NCBI RefSeq assembly: GCF_001425445.1
Contig: NZ_LMQU01000009.1
Span: 79,817-143,816 of the forward strand
Source: Devosia sp. Leaf420
GTDB lineage: Bacteria > Pseudomonadota > Alphaproteobacteria > Rhizobiales > Devosiaceae
Direction: 5' to 3'
DNA: 64,000 nucleotides
Part shown: piece after piece, positions 8,179 through 16,714 of the stretch
Position numbering within the stretch: the stretch's first letter is position 1
Layout: every line of letters starts with the position of its first letter
Program-made: the position numbers and the translations under genes
Notes under the pieces: model-generated
The model's input: the letters and a program-made list of their open reading frames with translations, nothing else
Told to the model about the DNA's origin: nothing
Databases searched by the model: none

Positions 8179-9396
8179 TCAGTTCTTGGTTTCAAGCAGC
8201 AGGGCATTGCCCTCGGCCGCTAGCGTTGCGAGTCGGCGCTTGCCATCCTCGACGGCATCGCGGATTTCGGCCGAATTCTTGGTCGAAGCCACGCGCATCT
8301 CGTTGATGATCGTGCGGCTCTTTTCTTGGAAATTGACGACGCTATCGACGAGCTTTTTCACCGCGTCAGCGCGCACCGTCGGACCATAGCCAGCCCGAAC
8401 CGCTTCTTCCTGCACCTTGTCGCCGATCTCGGAAAGCGTTTCCAAGCTCTTCGACATCCCTTCCTTCATCGCGTTCAGCGTCGCAGTCGATTCATGGAGG
8501 CCGAACATCCCGGTGAACGAGGCGGAGAGCGCGGTGAGAACCGTCTCATTGGTCGAAAAGAACGAAATCGACTGCTGATAGACCCGCTCCTTGGCATTGG
8601 TCGTCTGCATCAGCCGCGCCATCACCACTTCCGAGGTATTGTAGGAAATGGTCAGATTGTCCGAGAGGTCCTTGGCAATCTGATAGCGCTTTTCTTCGTT
8701 CTGCATGTCGCGCAGCTTTTCGTCGCGCGCCATTTCAAGACGGGCGCGATCAGCCGGCGCCGTGCCTGCAAAACCCGTCACTTCGTTCGAAGCGGCCTGC
8801 AAAATGTTCTTTTTTTCCTCAAGGCGCTTTTCAGCGACCGCAAGCACTTCAAGCGCCATGACTTCCGACTGCTTCAGTGCCCCGCGGAAATCGCGATAGG
8901 CTTCCAAAATCGTCTGTTCGCGATCGATCTGATCCTTGGTGTCCTTGGTGACATCGAGATAGGTGTCGCGGATCTTGTTGAAGCGCGTCGCGATATCGCC
9001 GCGGCTGACCTTCATCCAGACGTTCGATGCGCGCTCGAGCAGGTCGAGCTTGTTGTCTTCCAACTGGTCGACCATGCCCTTGGCGTCGTCGCGAATGGAA
9101 TCAAAACCCTTGGTGATCTCTTCGTAGCGCTCGCCGATCTTCATGGCGGCGACCTGTTCGCGCACCACTTCGTTAAACGCGCTCGCCTGGGAGAGCGTGC
9201 GGCCGATCAGGATGACGCGCGTCTCGTCGAGCTCGGTAATCTGTTGCAAGAGGCCCGTAATAGGCTGCTCGCCCTGGTTTGCCGGCCAGATGCCGAGGTC
9301 GCGGATGGCGTTGACGGCCTTGTCGAGATACTGCAGCGGCCGTTCCGTCACGGCACTGGTCGTGGTCTGCGGCGCGGTGGTCACTTGGTCGGTCAT
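8179..9396 (-). CDS. TelA/KlaA-like (toxic anion resistance family-like) helical protein
   Basis: Starting from the ATG at 9396, which has AGGGAG seven bases upstream, this encodes 405 residues (a longer reading from 9450 has no ribosome site). It is almost wholly helical and charged, without signal peptide or membrane span. The pattern resembles the TelA/YceH family: a middle stretch of regularly spaced Leu/Ile/Arg with LEVLAVAEKRLEEKK, then SYNTSEVVMARLMQTTNAKERVYQ and a Ser/Thr/Ala-rich segment before the C-terminal helices. TelA proteins are named for tellurite resistance on plasmids, but their biochemical role is unknown. It is the first gene of the three-gene set and probably the lead cistron. 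Assignment is by overall pattern, so remote. Confidence 0.65.
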   Translation of the reverse strand: MTDQVTTAPQTTTSAVTERPLQYLDKAVNAIRDLGIWPANQGEQPITGLLQQITELDETRVILIGRTLSQASAFNEVVREQVAAMKIGERYEEITKGFDSIRDDAKGMVDQLEDNKLDLLERASNVWMKVSRGDIATRFNKIRDTYLDVTKDTKDQIDREQTILEAYRDFRGALKQSEVMALEVLAVAEKRLEEKKNILQAASNEVTGFAGTAPADRARLEMARDEKLRDMQNEEKRYQIAKDLSDNLTISYNTSEVVMARLMQTTNAKERVYQQSISFFSTNETVLTALSASFTGMFGLHESTATLNAMKEGMSKSLETLSEIGDKVQEEAVRAGYGPTVRADAVKKLVDSVVNFQEKSRTIINEMRVASTKNSAEIRDAVEDGKRRLATLAAEGNALLLETKN

Positions 9397-9618
9397 CGAT
9401 CGCTCCCTGTGCATTTGGCGGCCCATCGAGGCCGTGGGGTGCCCATGCACCCTAGATTGCGCGGGAAGCTTCCGCTGACAATTGCATCGCCTCGCTCCCG
9501 CAACTATTTAGTCCATATTGGTGCGAAAAAGCCGCACGTAAAGACTGGGGTCCGCGACGATGATTTTGCCCAATTGTGCCAATCCACAAAAACGTCTTCG
9601 CGACGCGGTTTCTGCCTG

Positions 9619-10083
9619 ATGGAGTTCGGTGGCCGCTATCTCATGTCCGCCCCGCGCAACCGCATCTGGGAGGCGCTGAACGACCCCGCCATGCTCAAGG
9701 CCGCCATTCCCGGCTGTAGCTACATCGACTGGTCCGTCGGAAATGCGCTCGACCTCGAGATCAAGGTCAATCTCGGCGTCATGCACCCAACCTTTAAAGG
9801 CGAGCTGACGCTGTCCAATATCGTCCCGGCCGAGAGCTACACATTGTCTGGTCGTGGCAAGGGCGGCTTCATGGGTCTCGCCGAAGGCAGTGCCGATGTC
9901 ACGCTCGCCGATGACGGCCCCAACACCATCCTCACCTTCACCGCCAATGGCGGCGCGTCGGGCCAGATCATGAAGCTAGGCAAGGCGCTGATCGGCAATT
10001 CGGCCCAGCGCATTATCGATGGCTTCTTCGAGCGGTTCGGTGCTGCGGCCGGTATCGAGGTCACCCCGCTGCCGCGCGCTTAA
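9619..10083 (+). CDS. CoxG-like SRPBCC protein (carbon monoxide dehydrogenase subunit G family)
   Basis: From the ATG at 9619 the protein has 154 residues and the hallmark CoxG opening: MEFGGRY, then APRNRIWEALNDPAMLKAAIPGC, a helix-grip (START-like) fold with the conserved PGC. CoxG in Oligotropha helps recruit CO dehydrogenase to the membrane, but most family members lie outside cox clusters and their ligand is unknown. No molybdenum hydroxylase genes are nearby, so a CO dehydrogenase role is not supported. An open frame extends far upstream without a sensible start and overlaps the TelA-like gene in antisense, so the short start is used. It stands alone on the plus strand. Confidence 0.85.
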   Translation: MEFGGRYLMSAPRNRIWEALNDPAMLKAAIPGCSYIDWSVGNALDLEIKVNLGVMHPTFKGELTLSNIVPAESYTLSGRGKGGFMGLAEGSADVTLADDGPNTILTFTANGGASGQIMKLGKALIGNSAQRIIDGFFERFGAAAGIEVTPLPRA

Positions 10084-10186
10084 CGCGGCATTTACCCTAA
10101 GATTTGATTGCCGCGGCGCAGCCACAATCCAGCCCCGGCCCGTGCGTTAGAGACACGCCCATCAACCATTTGCAATTTGTCTCAAA

Positions 10187-10315
10187 ATGAATATGACCAG
10201 CCAAACGCGTGACGGCATCGCGCTTTATTTCATTGCCGCAGTGGCCGTTCTCTGCGTGCTTTATGCCGATGTCGATCTCGGCACCCTGTTCCACGCCATC
10301 CTTGCGCGGTGGTAG
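10187..10315 (+). CDS. Small single-span membrane peptide (42 aa)
   Basis: An ATG at 10187 opens a 42-residue frame consisting of a short polar N-terminus (MNMTSQTRDG), one hydrophobic segment (IALYFIAAVAVLCVLYADV) and a short tail ending in ILARW. Codon choice matches the neighbours. No good ribosome site is seen (AAA-rich upstream), so it could be a chance frame, but the clean membrane helix and the location in an otherwise empty interval argue for a real small protein. Function unknown. Confidence 0.45.
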   Translation: MNMTSQTRDGIALYFIAAVAVLCVLYADVDLGTLFHAILARW

Positions 10316-10496
10316 TCATTTCCCTGTCGCGCTCGGGTAACAGAATATGTCCCCGAGAATTTTGACCATCCGGAAAAATAATAGCCGATCCCTCTTGCGG
10401 GGCGGGTCATTCAACGATTTTATTCTTTGTTAGGACATTGGGACTGGCCCCGAGGGGGTGCCAGGCCACACGATGTCAGACAGGGAGACTAAATCC

Positions 10497-11501
10497 ATGA
10501 ATTTCTCGACCCTCACCAAGGCTCTGTCCGGTGGTCTTGCTCTCAGCGCGATCCTGACCGGTGTGGCCCTGGCCGATCCGGCCGTGATCTATGACCTCGG
10601 CGGCAAGTTCGACAAGTCGTTCAACGAAGCGGCCTATAACGGCGCCGAAGCATGGAAGGCCGCTACCGGTGGCAGCTTCCTCGATCTCGAACTGCAGAAC
10701 GACGCGCAGCGCGAACAGGCCCTCCGCCGCTTTGCCGGCCAGGGTGCAAACCCGATCGTGATGGCCGGCTTCTCCTGGACCGCCGCGCTCACCGCCGTGG
10801 CGCCGGAATTCCCCGATACCAATTTCGTCGTGATCGACACCGTCGTCGACGCGCCCAACGTGCAGTCGATCCTTTTTGACGAGCACACCGGCTCGTTCCT
10901 CGTCGGCGTTCTCGCAGCCATGAAGTCTGAAACCGGCACGGTCGGGTTTGTCGGCGGCATGGACGTTCCGCTGATCCACAAGTTCTATTGCGGCTATGCC
11001 CAGGGCGCCAAGGCTGCGAACCCGGACATCAAGCTGATCGAAAACTACACCGGCACCACGCCTGCCGCCTGGAATGACCCGGTCACCGCCGGCGAACTCG
11101 CCAAGGCTGCCGTCGATGCCGGCGCTGACGTCGTCTACGCAGCAGCCGGTGGTTCGGGCCTCGGTGTGCTCCAGGCCATGAAGGATGCTGGCAAGTTCTC
11201 GATCGGTGTCGATTCCAATCAGAACTACCTCCAGCCCGGTTCGGTCCTGACCTCGATGCTCAAGCGCGTCGACGTTGCCGTCCAGAACGCGCTGACCGAA
11301 GCTGCTGATGACGCAACCTTCAAGCCAGGCCTCACCGTTCTCGGCCTTGCCAATGACGGCGTCGGCTATGCGGTCGACGATAACAACAAGGACCTGCTCA
11401 CGCCCGAAATGATTGCCGCGGCCGAAGACTACAAGGCCAAGATCATCGCCGGTGAAGTCACCGTCCACGACTACACCACCGACTCGGCTTGCCCGCTCTA
11501 A
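10497..11501 (+). CDS. BMP-family ABC transporter substrate-binding protein (nucleoside-type)
   Basis: From the ATG at 10497 (GGGAG about ten bases upstream) this gives 334 residues with a Sec signal peptide of about 23-24 residues ending in VALA before DPAVIYD. The mature part is a BMP/PnrA-type periplasmic binding protein: AVIYDLGGKFDKSFNEAAYNGAE is the family's characteristic start, followed by GFSWTAAL and FVVIDTVV. There is no lipobox Cys, so it should be soluble in the periplasm. BMP proteins bind purine or pyrimidine nucleosides. It heads an operon with a double ATPase and two permeases; the downstream nucleoside catabolic genes support a nucleoside substrate. An upstream in-frame start at 10458 would spoil the signal peptide. 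Confidence 0.95.
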   Translation: MNFSTLTKALSGGLALSAILTGVALADPAVIYDLGGKFDKSFNEAAYNGAEAWKAATGGSFLDLELQNDAQREQALRRFAGQGANPIVMAGFSWTAALTAVAPEFPDTNFVVIDTVVDAPNVQSILFDEHTGSFLVGVLAAMKSETGTVGFVGGMDVPLIHKFYCGYAQGAKAANPDIKLIENYTGTTPAAWNDPVTAGELAKAAVDAGADVVYAAAGGSGLGVLQAMKDAGKFSIGVDSNQNYLQPGSVLTSMLKRVDVAVQNALTEAADDATFKPGLTVLGLANDGVGYAVDDNNKDLLTPEMIAAAEDYKAKIIAGEVTVHDYTTDSACPL

Positions 11502-11510
11502 GCGCTCGGC

Positions 11511-13133
11511 ATGAGTGAGAACACCATGAACACGCAGCGGCCGGAAACGGCCGCTGTACCTCAACCGGCCAATGGCTGGGCGATCGAGCTTGAAAAGATC
11601 AACAAGCGGTTCGGCGCAGTTCACGCCAACAAGGACATCGATCTGAAAATTGCACGCGGCACCATCCACGGCATTGTGGGTGAGAATGGCGCGGGCAAAT
11701 CCACGCTCATGTCCATCCTCTATGGCTTCTACACGGCAGACAGCGGCACGATCCGTGTCAATGGCGCCGAAGCCAATATCGCCGACAGCCGGCAGGCGCT
11801 CGCGCTCGGCATCGGCATGGTGCACCAGCATTTCATGCTGGTCGATAATTTCTCGGTCCTCGAAAACATCGTGCTCGGCGCCGAAGATTCCGGCTTCCTC
11901 AAGCCCAGCCTCAATCGTGCCCGCAAGGAACTCGATCGGCTCGAAAAGGAATATGCGCTCGAAGTCGATCCCGATGCCATTATCGAGGATATTTCCGTCG
12001 GCCAGCAGCAGCGCGTCGAAATCCTGAAGGCGCTCTATCGCGGCGCCGAAACCCTCATTCTCGACGAGCCCACCGGCGTCCTTACCCCCAAGGAAGCCGA
12101 CGACCTCTTCCGCGTTCTCGAAACGCTCCGCGCCCAGGGCAAGACGGTGATCCTCATCACCCATAAGCTGCGCGAGATCATGGCCATCACCGATAATGTC
12201 TCGGTCATGCGCCAGGGCCAGATGGTCGCAACCGTCAAGACCAGCGAAACCAGCCCAGAAGAACTGGCCGAACTCATGGTCGGCCGCCGCGTGCTCCTCC
12301 GCGTCGACAAGACCGCCGCCAATCCGGGCAAGACCCTCCTCGAAGTCCAGAATCTCGTCGTCGCCGACGATATGGGCGTCCCCCGCGTCAAAGATGTTAG
12401 CTTTGCCATTCGTGCCGGCGAAATCGTCGGCATTGCGGGCGTCTCCGGCAATGGCCAGTCAGAACTCCTCGAATCCATCACCGGCATGCGCGATCAGAAA
12501 TCGGGCACGGTCATCCTCAACGGCAAGCCACTCTCGCTCGAAGGCGATGATGGCGCAGCCCGCGCCCGCCAGGCCGGCCTCGCCCACGTGCCTGAAGACC
12601 GCCAGCGCATGGGCCTCGTCACGACTTTCCAGGAATGGGAAAACGCCATTCTCGGCTATCACGACAAGCCCGCCTATGGCTCCGGCGCCTTCCTCGATAT
12701 CGCCGCCGCCAAGAAAGCCGCCGCCGATCAGGTCAAGCTTTTCGACGTCCGTCCGGCCAATATCAATCTGAAATCATCGCTCTTTTCCGGCGGCAATCAG
12801 CAAAAGATCGTCCTTGCCCGCGAAATGGAGCAGGACCCCGATGTGCTGATCATCGGCCAGCCGACCCGCGGCGTCGATATCGGGGCCATCGAATTCATCC
12901 ACAATGAAATCATCAAGATGCGCGACGAGGGCAAGGCGATCCTCCTCGTCTCTGTCGAGCTCGATGAAATCCGCTCCCTCGCCGATCGCATCCTCGTCAT
13001 GTTCGATGGCGTCATCGTCGGCGAAGCCGATCCAGCCACGGCCACCGAAGGCGAACTCGGCCTGATGATGGCCGGCATCAACAAGACCGCGCCCCGCACC
13101 ATCGGCATAGCCGAACAGGGACCTCTTCCATGA
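11511..13133 (+). CDS. Nucleoside ABC transporter ATP-binding protein (two ABC domains)
   Basis: This 540-residue protein has two tandem ABC domains, as in ribose/nucleoside importers. The first has Walker A GENGAGKST (57-65), signature ISVGQQQR and Walker B TLILDEPTG. The second has the weakened Walker A GVSGNGQSE and signature FSGGNQQK with VLIIGQPTRG, the usual asymmetry of this class. It energises uptake through the two permeases that follow. It starts 10 bases after the binding-protein stop; either the ATG at 11511 or the one at 11526 could be used, and neither has a strong ribosome site. Its stop overlaps the start of the first permease by four bases (ATGA), showing translational coupling. 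Confidence 0.95.
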   Translation: MSENTMNTQRPETAAVPQPANGWAIELEKINKRFGAVHANKDIDLKIARGTIHGIVGENGAGKSTLMSILYGFYTADSGTIRVNGAEANIADSRQALALGIGMVHQHFMLVDNFSVLENIVLGAEDSGFLKPSLNRARKELDRLEKEYALEVDPDAIIEDISVGQQQRVEILKALYRGAETLILDEPTGVLTPKEADDLFRVLETLRAQGKTVILITHKLREIMAITDNVSVMRQGQMVATVKTSETSPEELAELMVGRRVLLRVDKTAANPGKTLLEVQNLVVADDMGVPRVKDVSFAIRAGEIVGIAGVSGNGQSELLESITGMRDQKSGTVILNGKPLSLEGDDGAARARQAGLAHVPEDRQRMGLVTTFQEWENAILGYHDKPAYGSGAFLDIAAAKKAAADQVKLFDVRPANINLKSSLFSGGNQQKIVLAREMEQDPDVLIIGQPTRGVDIGAIEFIHNEIIKMRDEGKAILLVSVELDEIRSLADRILVMFDGVIVGEADPATATEGELGLMMAGINKTAPRTIGIAEQGPLP

Positions 13134-14260
13134 GCGCAAGCAGACCTCTTCCGCGCTGGGCTGATATTGCCCTCCTGCCGGCCCTAAATCTTCTTCTCGC
13201 CTTCCTTGTCTCGGGCCTTGTCGTGCTGCTCGTGGGCGAAAATCCGTTCCACGCCATTCAGGTCATCCTTTATGGCGCCTTCGGCTATGGCGATGGTTTT
13301 GGCTACACGCTCTATTATGCCACCAATTTCATCTTCACGGGGCTCGCGGTCGCCGTCGCGGCTCATGCCGGGCTCTTCAATATCGGTGGCGATGGCCAGG
13401 CCTATGTCGCCGGCCTCGGCGCCGTGGTCGTTGCGCTGGCGCTCGACCAGACCCATTGGCTCATCGCCATGCCGCTTGCGGTCATCGCGGCCGGTGCCGT
13501 CGGTGGCTTCTGGGCCTTCGTGCCCGGCTGGCTCCAGGCCAAGCGCGGCAGCCACGTCGTCATAACCACCATCATGTTCAATTTCATCGCCTCGGCGCTG
13601 ATGGTCTACATGGTCAATCGCGTGCTCAAACCCGCCTCGACCATGGCTCCGGAATCCGAAACCATCGAAGTCGCCGGCCGCGTGCCGCAGCTTCGCCAGT
13701 TCTTCTCCTTCTTTGGCTATTCGCCGGTCAATCTCTCGATCGTCATCGCCATTGCGGCTCTGATCGGGGTCTATATCCTGATCTGGCACACCAAGTTCGG
13801 CTATGCCATGCGCGTCCTTGGCGCCAATCCGACGGCCTCGCGCTATGCCGGTATTTCAAATTCGAAAATGATCATGATCACTATGACCATTTCCGGCGCC
13901 CTCGCCGGCATGGTGGCGATCAATGAAGTCATGGGCGTGCAAAATCGTCTCGTGCTCGATTTCGTCGCCGGTGCAGGCTTTGTCGGTATCGCCGTCGCGC
14001 TTATGGGCCGCAATCACCCGATCGGCATTGCGCTCGCCGCCATTCTTTTTGGCGCGCTTTATCAGGGCGGGCAGGAATTGCAGTTCGTCATTCCCGGCAT
14101 TACCCGCGAAATGATCGTCGTGATCCAGGCCTTGGTCATTCTCTTTACCGGCGCCATGGAAGGGCTTTTCCGCCCCTCGCTCGAGCGCGCCTTCATGCTG
14201 CTCTCGCCCGAGCAGAAATCCGAAGCCATTGCGGTCTCGACCGCCAAGCCGGAGAGCTGA
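13130..14260 (+). CDS. Nucleoside ABC transporter permease, first subunit
   Basis: A 376-residue polytopic membrane protein of the BPD_transp_2 (LivHM/RbsC) superfamily. It has some eight to ten hydrophobic segments, the conserved AHAGLFNIGGDGQ stretch after the third, and ALMGRNHPIGIALAAILFGAL near the end. It is longer than the second permease because of an extra periplasmic loop (about 175-195), normal for the BMP-transporter pair. Start overlaps the ATPase stop (ATGA), and its stop is followed one base later by the next permease start. Confidence 0.94.
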   Translation: MSASRPLPRWADIALLPALNLLLAFLVSGLVVLLVGENPFHAIQVILYGAFGYGDGFGYTLYYATNFIFTGLAVAVAAHAGLFNIGGDGQAYVAGLGAVVVALALDQTHWLIAMPLAVIAAGAVGGFWAFVPGWLQAKRGSHVVITTIMFNFIASALMVYMVNRVLKPASTMAPESETIEVAGRVPQLRQFFSFFGYSPVNLSIVIAIAALIGVYILIWHTKFGYAMRVLGANPTASRYAGISNSKMIMITMTISGALAGMVAINEVMGVQNRLVLDFVAGAGFVGIAVALMGRNHPIGIALAAILFGALYQGGQELQFVIPGITREMIVVIQALVILFTGAMEGLFRPSLERAFMLLSPEQKSEAIAVSTAKPES

Positions 14261-14261
14261 G

Positions 14262-15230
14262 ATGGATCTCGCCGTCATTCTCTCCGTCCTCGATGCCACG
14301 ATCCGTCTCTCGACGCCGCTCCTCCTCGCCTGCTTGGCGGGGCTCTATTCGGAACGAGCCGGCATTTTCGATATTGGCCTCGAAGGCAAGATGCTCGCCG
14401 CGGCCTTTGCGGCCGGCGCCGTCGCCGCCATTTCCGGCTCCGCTTGGCTCGGCCTCATGGCCGGCATGGCCGTTTCGCTAGCAACGACGCTCTTGCAGGG
14501 TGCAGCCGCCATCACGCTCAAGGGCAATCAGTTGATTGCGGGCGTCGCCATTAACATGCTCGCGGCCGGCATGACGACCTTCCTCGGTCAGACATGGTTC
14601 AGCCAGGGCGGCCGCACGCCAGCACTCTCCGAAGGCGGCCGCTTCTCGCCCATCACGTTGCCCTTCGCCAATGAACTCGCGGGCGTGCCCATTCTCGGCC
14701 CGATCTATTCCGAGCTGATTTCGGGCCATTACCTTCTGGTCTATATCGCCTTCATCATGGTCGCGGTGACAACCTTCGTGCTCTACCGCACCCGCTTCGG
14801 CCTCCGCCTCCGCGCCGTCGGCGAAAACCCCAAAGCCGTCGACACCGCTGGCATTTCGGTGGTCAAGCAGCGCTATCAGGCCATCATCATCACCGGCCTT
14901 CTCTGCGGTCTCGCCGGAGCCTATTTTTCGATCGCGCAGGGCTCCGGCTTTGGCAACAACATGACAGCCGGCAAGGGCTATATCGCCCTCGCGGCGCTCA
15001 TCTTTGCCAAGTGGAAGCCGGTCCCCGCCATGTTCACCTGCCTCCTCTTCGGCTTCCTCGATGCCCTGCAAATCCGCCTGCAGAATTTCGAGCTGCCGGT
15101 CATCGGCGTCGTCCCCGTCCAGGCCATCCAGGCTCTGCCCTATGTACTCACGGTCGTGCTCCTCGCCGGCTTCATCGGCAAGGCAGTCGGCCCCAAGGCA
15201 GGCGGCGTGCCGTACACGAAGGAGCGCTGA
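14262..15230 (+). CDS. Nucleoside ABC transporter permease, second subunit
   Basis: From the ATG at 14262, one base after the previous stop, this gives 322 residues of a BPD_transp_2 permease. Visible family features are LYSERAGIFDIGLEGKML, YRTRFGLRLRAVGENPKAVDTAGISV and the GYIALAALIFAKWKP segment. With the other permease it forms the heterodimeric channel of the nucleoside importer. After its stop a long palindromic repeat separates it from the cytidine deaminase gene. Confidence 0.94.
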   Translation: MDLAVILSVLDATIRLSTPLLLACLAGLYSERAGIFDIGLEGKMLAAAFAAGAVAAISGSAWLGLMAGMAVSLATTLLQGAAAITLKGNQLIAGVAINMLAAGMTTFLGQTWFSQGGRTPALSEGGRFSPITLPFANELAGVPILGPIYSELISGHYLLVYIAFIMVAVTTFVLYRTRFGLRLRAVGENPKAVDTAGISVVKQRYQAIIITGLLCGLAGAYFSIAQGSGFGNNMTAGKGYIALAALIFAKWKPVPAMFTCLLFGFLDALQIRLQNFELPVIGVVPVQAIQALPYVLTVVLLAGFIGKAVGPKAGGVPYTKER

Positions 15231-15247
15231 GGGAGGCTGGGGCGCAC

Positions 15248-15375
15248 TTCACCTCTCCCTTGGGGGAGAGGTCGCCGCAAAGCGGCGGGTGAGGGGGCCT
15301 TAGGCACCCACATCGAAAGGCCCCCTCACCCGGTTTGCTTCGCAACCCGACCTCTCCCCCAAAGGGAGAGGTGAA
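15248..15375. repeat. Long imperfect palindromic intergenic element (128 bp)
   Basis: Two arms of about 57 bases form an imperfect inverted repeat: the left starts ttcacctctcccttggggga and the right ends in its near-exact complement. Each arm also contains a smaller hairpin (CTCTCCCtt..ggGGGAGAG), so the RNA could fold as a long cruciform stem. It lies between the transporter genes and cdd, inside what looks like one operon. The form matches palindromic repeat elements scattered in rhizobial intergenic regions; other copies cannot be counted from here. Confidence 0.85.
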
Positions 15376-15399
15376 AAAGCAGCAGAGGAGAACAAACAA

Positions 15400-15837
15400 A
15401 TGACCGATACCGATAAATCCCTCTTCGCCGCTGCCGAAGCGATCCGCGCCAAGGCCTATGCGCCCTATTCCAATTTCCATGTCGGCGCCGCCATCCTCGC
15501 CGATGATGGCAAGATCTATTCCGGCTGCAACATCGAAAACGCCGCCTATCCGCAAGGCAATTGCGCTGAAACCTCCGCTATTGCCGCCATGATCGCCGGC
15601 GGTGCAAGGCGCATCCAGCGCATCTATGTCACCGGTCCTGGCAGCGCTCCCGTCACCCCCTGCGGCGGCTGCCGCCAACGCATCCGCGAATTCGCCGATC
15701 TCGACGTGGAAGTGATTTCGCACGGCGTGGATGGAACGCCGCTGGTGCAGACGCTGGGGCAGCTCTTGCCGCACAGCTTTGGGCCGGAGTTTTTGGGCTT
15801 AGAGCCGGCCGCAGGCAAATTCACTCCGGTGGAGTGA
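15400..15837 (+). CDS. cdd: Cytidine deaminase
   Basis: A 145-residue zinc enzyme of the homotetrameric cytidine deaminase type, hydrolysing (deoxy)cytidine to (deoxy)uridine and ammonia. The zinc ligands and catalytic Glu are visible: Cys55-Ala-Glu57 in GNCAETSA, and Cys88/Cys91 in TPCGGCRQRI. Substrate-binding FHVGAAI and GCNIENAAYP are present. The start at 15400 has AGAGGAGAA about ten bases upstream. It follows the palindromic element and precedes purine nucleoside phosphorylase by 82 bases. Confidence 0.96.
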   Translation: MTDTDKSLFAAAEAIRAKAYAPYSNFHVGAAILADDGKIYSGCNIENAAYPQGNCAETSAIAAMIAGGARRIQRIYVTGPGSAPVTPCGGCRQRIREFADLDVEVISHGVDGTPLVQTLGQLLPHSFGPEFLGLEPAAGKFTPVE

Positions 15838-15919
15838 ATTTAGGCGAGAAGGCCGCGAGCGCTATGCGCGAGTGGCGGGGTAAACAAGCTATGCCAAAGA
15901 AGAAAGCCGAGAGGCAAAA

Positions 15920-16714
15920 ATGACCAAAGCCGCCAAAACCATTCGCAAGATCGCCGGTGAAGAACCCATTGTCGCCGCGCTGACCCTTGGCTCTGGCCTC
16001 TCGGCCATTGGTGATCTGCTCGAAGACAAGGTCACCATTCCCTATTCCGAGCTCAAGGATTTCCCGGGTGCCGGCGTCTCCGGCCACGGCCGCGATCTGC
16101 TGATAGGCACGATGAGCGGCAAGCGCATCGCCATCCTCACCGGCCGCGAACACTATTATGAGCATGGCAATGCCGCCGCCATGCGTCCCGCGCTCGAAAC
16201 CATGGCCGAGCTTGGCGCCAAGACGCTGCTTCTCACCAATTCCGCCGGTTCGCTCGACGAAAATCTGCGTCCCGGCGATCTCATGCTGATCTCCGATCAC
16301 ATCAACTATGCCGGCATGAACCCGCTGATCGGCGAGCCGACCGACCGCCGTTTTGTGAACATGGTCGATTGCTACAATTCCGATCTGCGCGCCAAGGCCA
16401 AGGCGGCGGGCGAAAGGCTCGGTATCAAGGTCGGGGAGGGGATCTATCTCTGGTATTCTGGCCCGAGCTTTGAAACCATCGCCGAAATCCAGATGGCCAT
16501 TCGCCTCGGCGCCAATGCCGTTGGCATGTCGACTGCTCCGGAAGTGATCCTCGGGCGCTTCTTGGGGCTAAAAGTCTGGGCTTGTTCGTCCATCACCAAT
16601 ATGGGCGCCGGCCTTTCGAACGAAAACATCAGCCATGAGCATACCAAGACCATGGCGGTGCAAGGGGCGGCCAAGCTGCAAAAGCTGATCCCGGCCCTGG
16701 TGGAGGAGCTATGA
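15920..16714 (+). CDS. Purine-nucleoside phosphorylase
   Basis: A 264-residue enzyme of the trimeric PNP family 2, which splits purine (deoxy)nucleosides with phosphate into base and (deoxy)ribose 1-phosphate. Motifs: TLGSGLSAI (phosphate-binding loop), GREHYYEHG, LLTNSAGSL and the substrate-site VGMSTAPEV (Met-Ser-Thr as in PNP). The length is typical. The ATG at 15920 has GAGAGG at a proper distance. Its last codons overlap the deoC start by four bases (ATGA), so the two are translationally coupled. Confidence 0.94.
   Translation: MTKAAKTIRKIAGEEPIVAALTLGSGLSAIGDLLEDKVTIPYSELKDFPGAGVSGHGRDLLIGTMSGKRIAILTGREHYYEHGNAAAMRPALETMAELGAKTLLLTNSAGSLDENLRPGDLMLISDHINYAGMNPLIGEPTDRRFVNMVDCYNSDLRAKAKAAGERLGIKVGEGIYLWYSGPSFETIAEIQMAIRLGANAVGMSTAPEVILGRFLGLKVWACSSITNMGAGLSNENISHEHTKTMAVQGAAKLQKLIPALVEEL

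Noticed and set aside
8326-9618. N-terminal extension of the CoxG-like protein
   Set aside because: The open frame extends far upstream antisense to the TelA-like gene; the family begins at the MEFGGRY start at 9619.
10316-10496. Possible purine riboswitch before the nucleoside transporter
   Set aside because: The leader has GC-rich segments but I could not find the conserved purine riboswitch core or a clear pairing scheme; an Infernal search against Rfam would decide.
10476-12164. Very long minus-strand open frame (562 codons) opposite the BMP transporter genes
   Set aside because: It is the antisense shadow of the binding protein and ATPase genes, which have signal peptide, Walker motifs and proper ribosome sites; the antisense product has no recognisable domain.
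15248-15375. Possible CRISPR array
   Set aside because: There are two inverted arms only, no regularly spaced direct repeats and no cas genes anywhere in the window.
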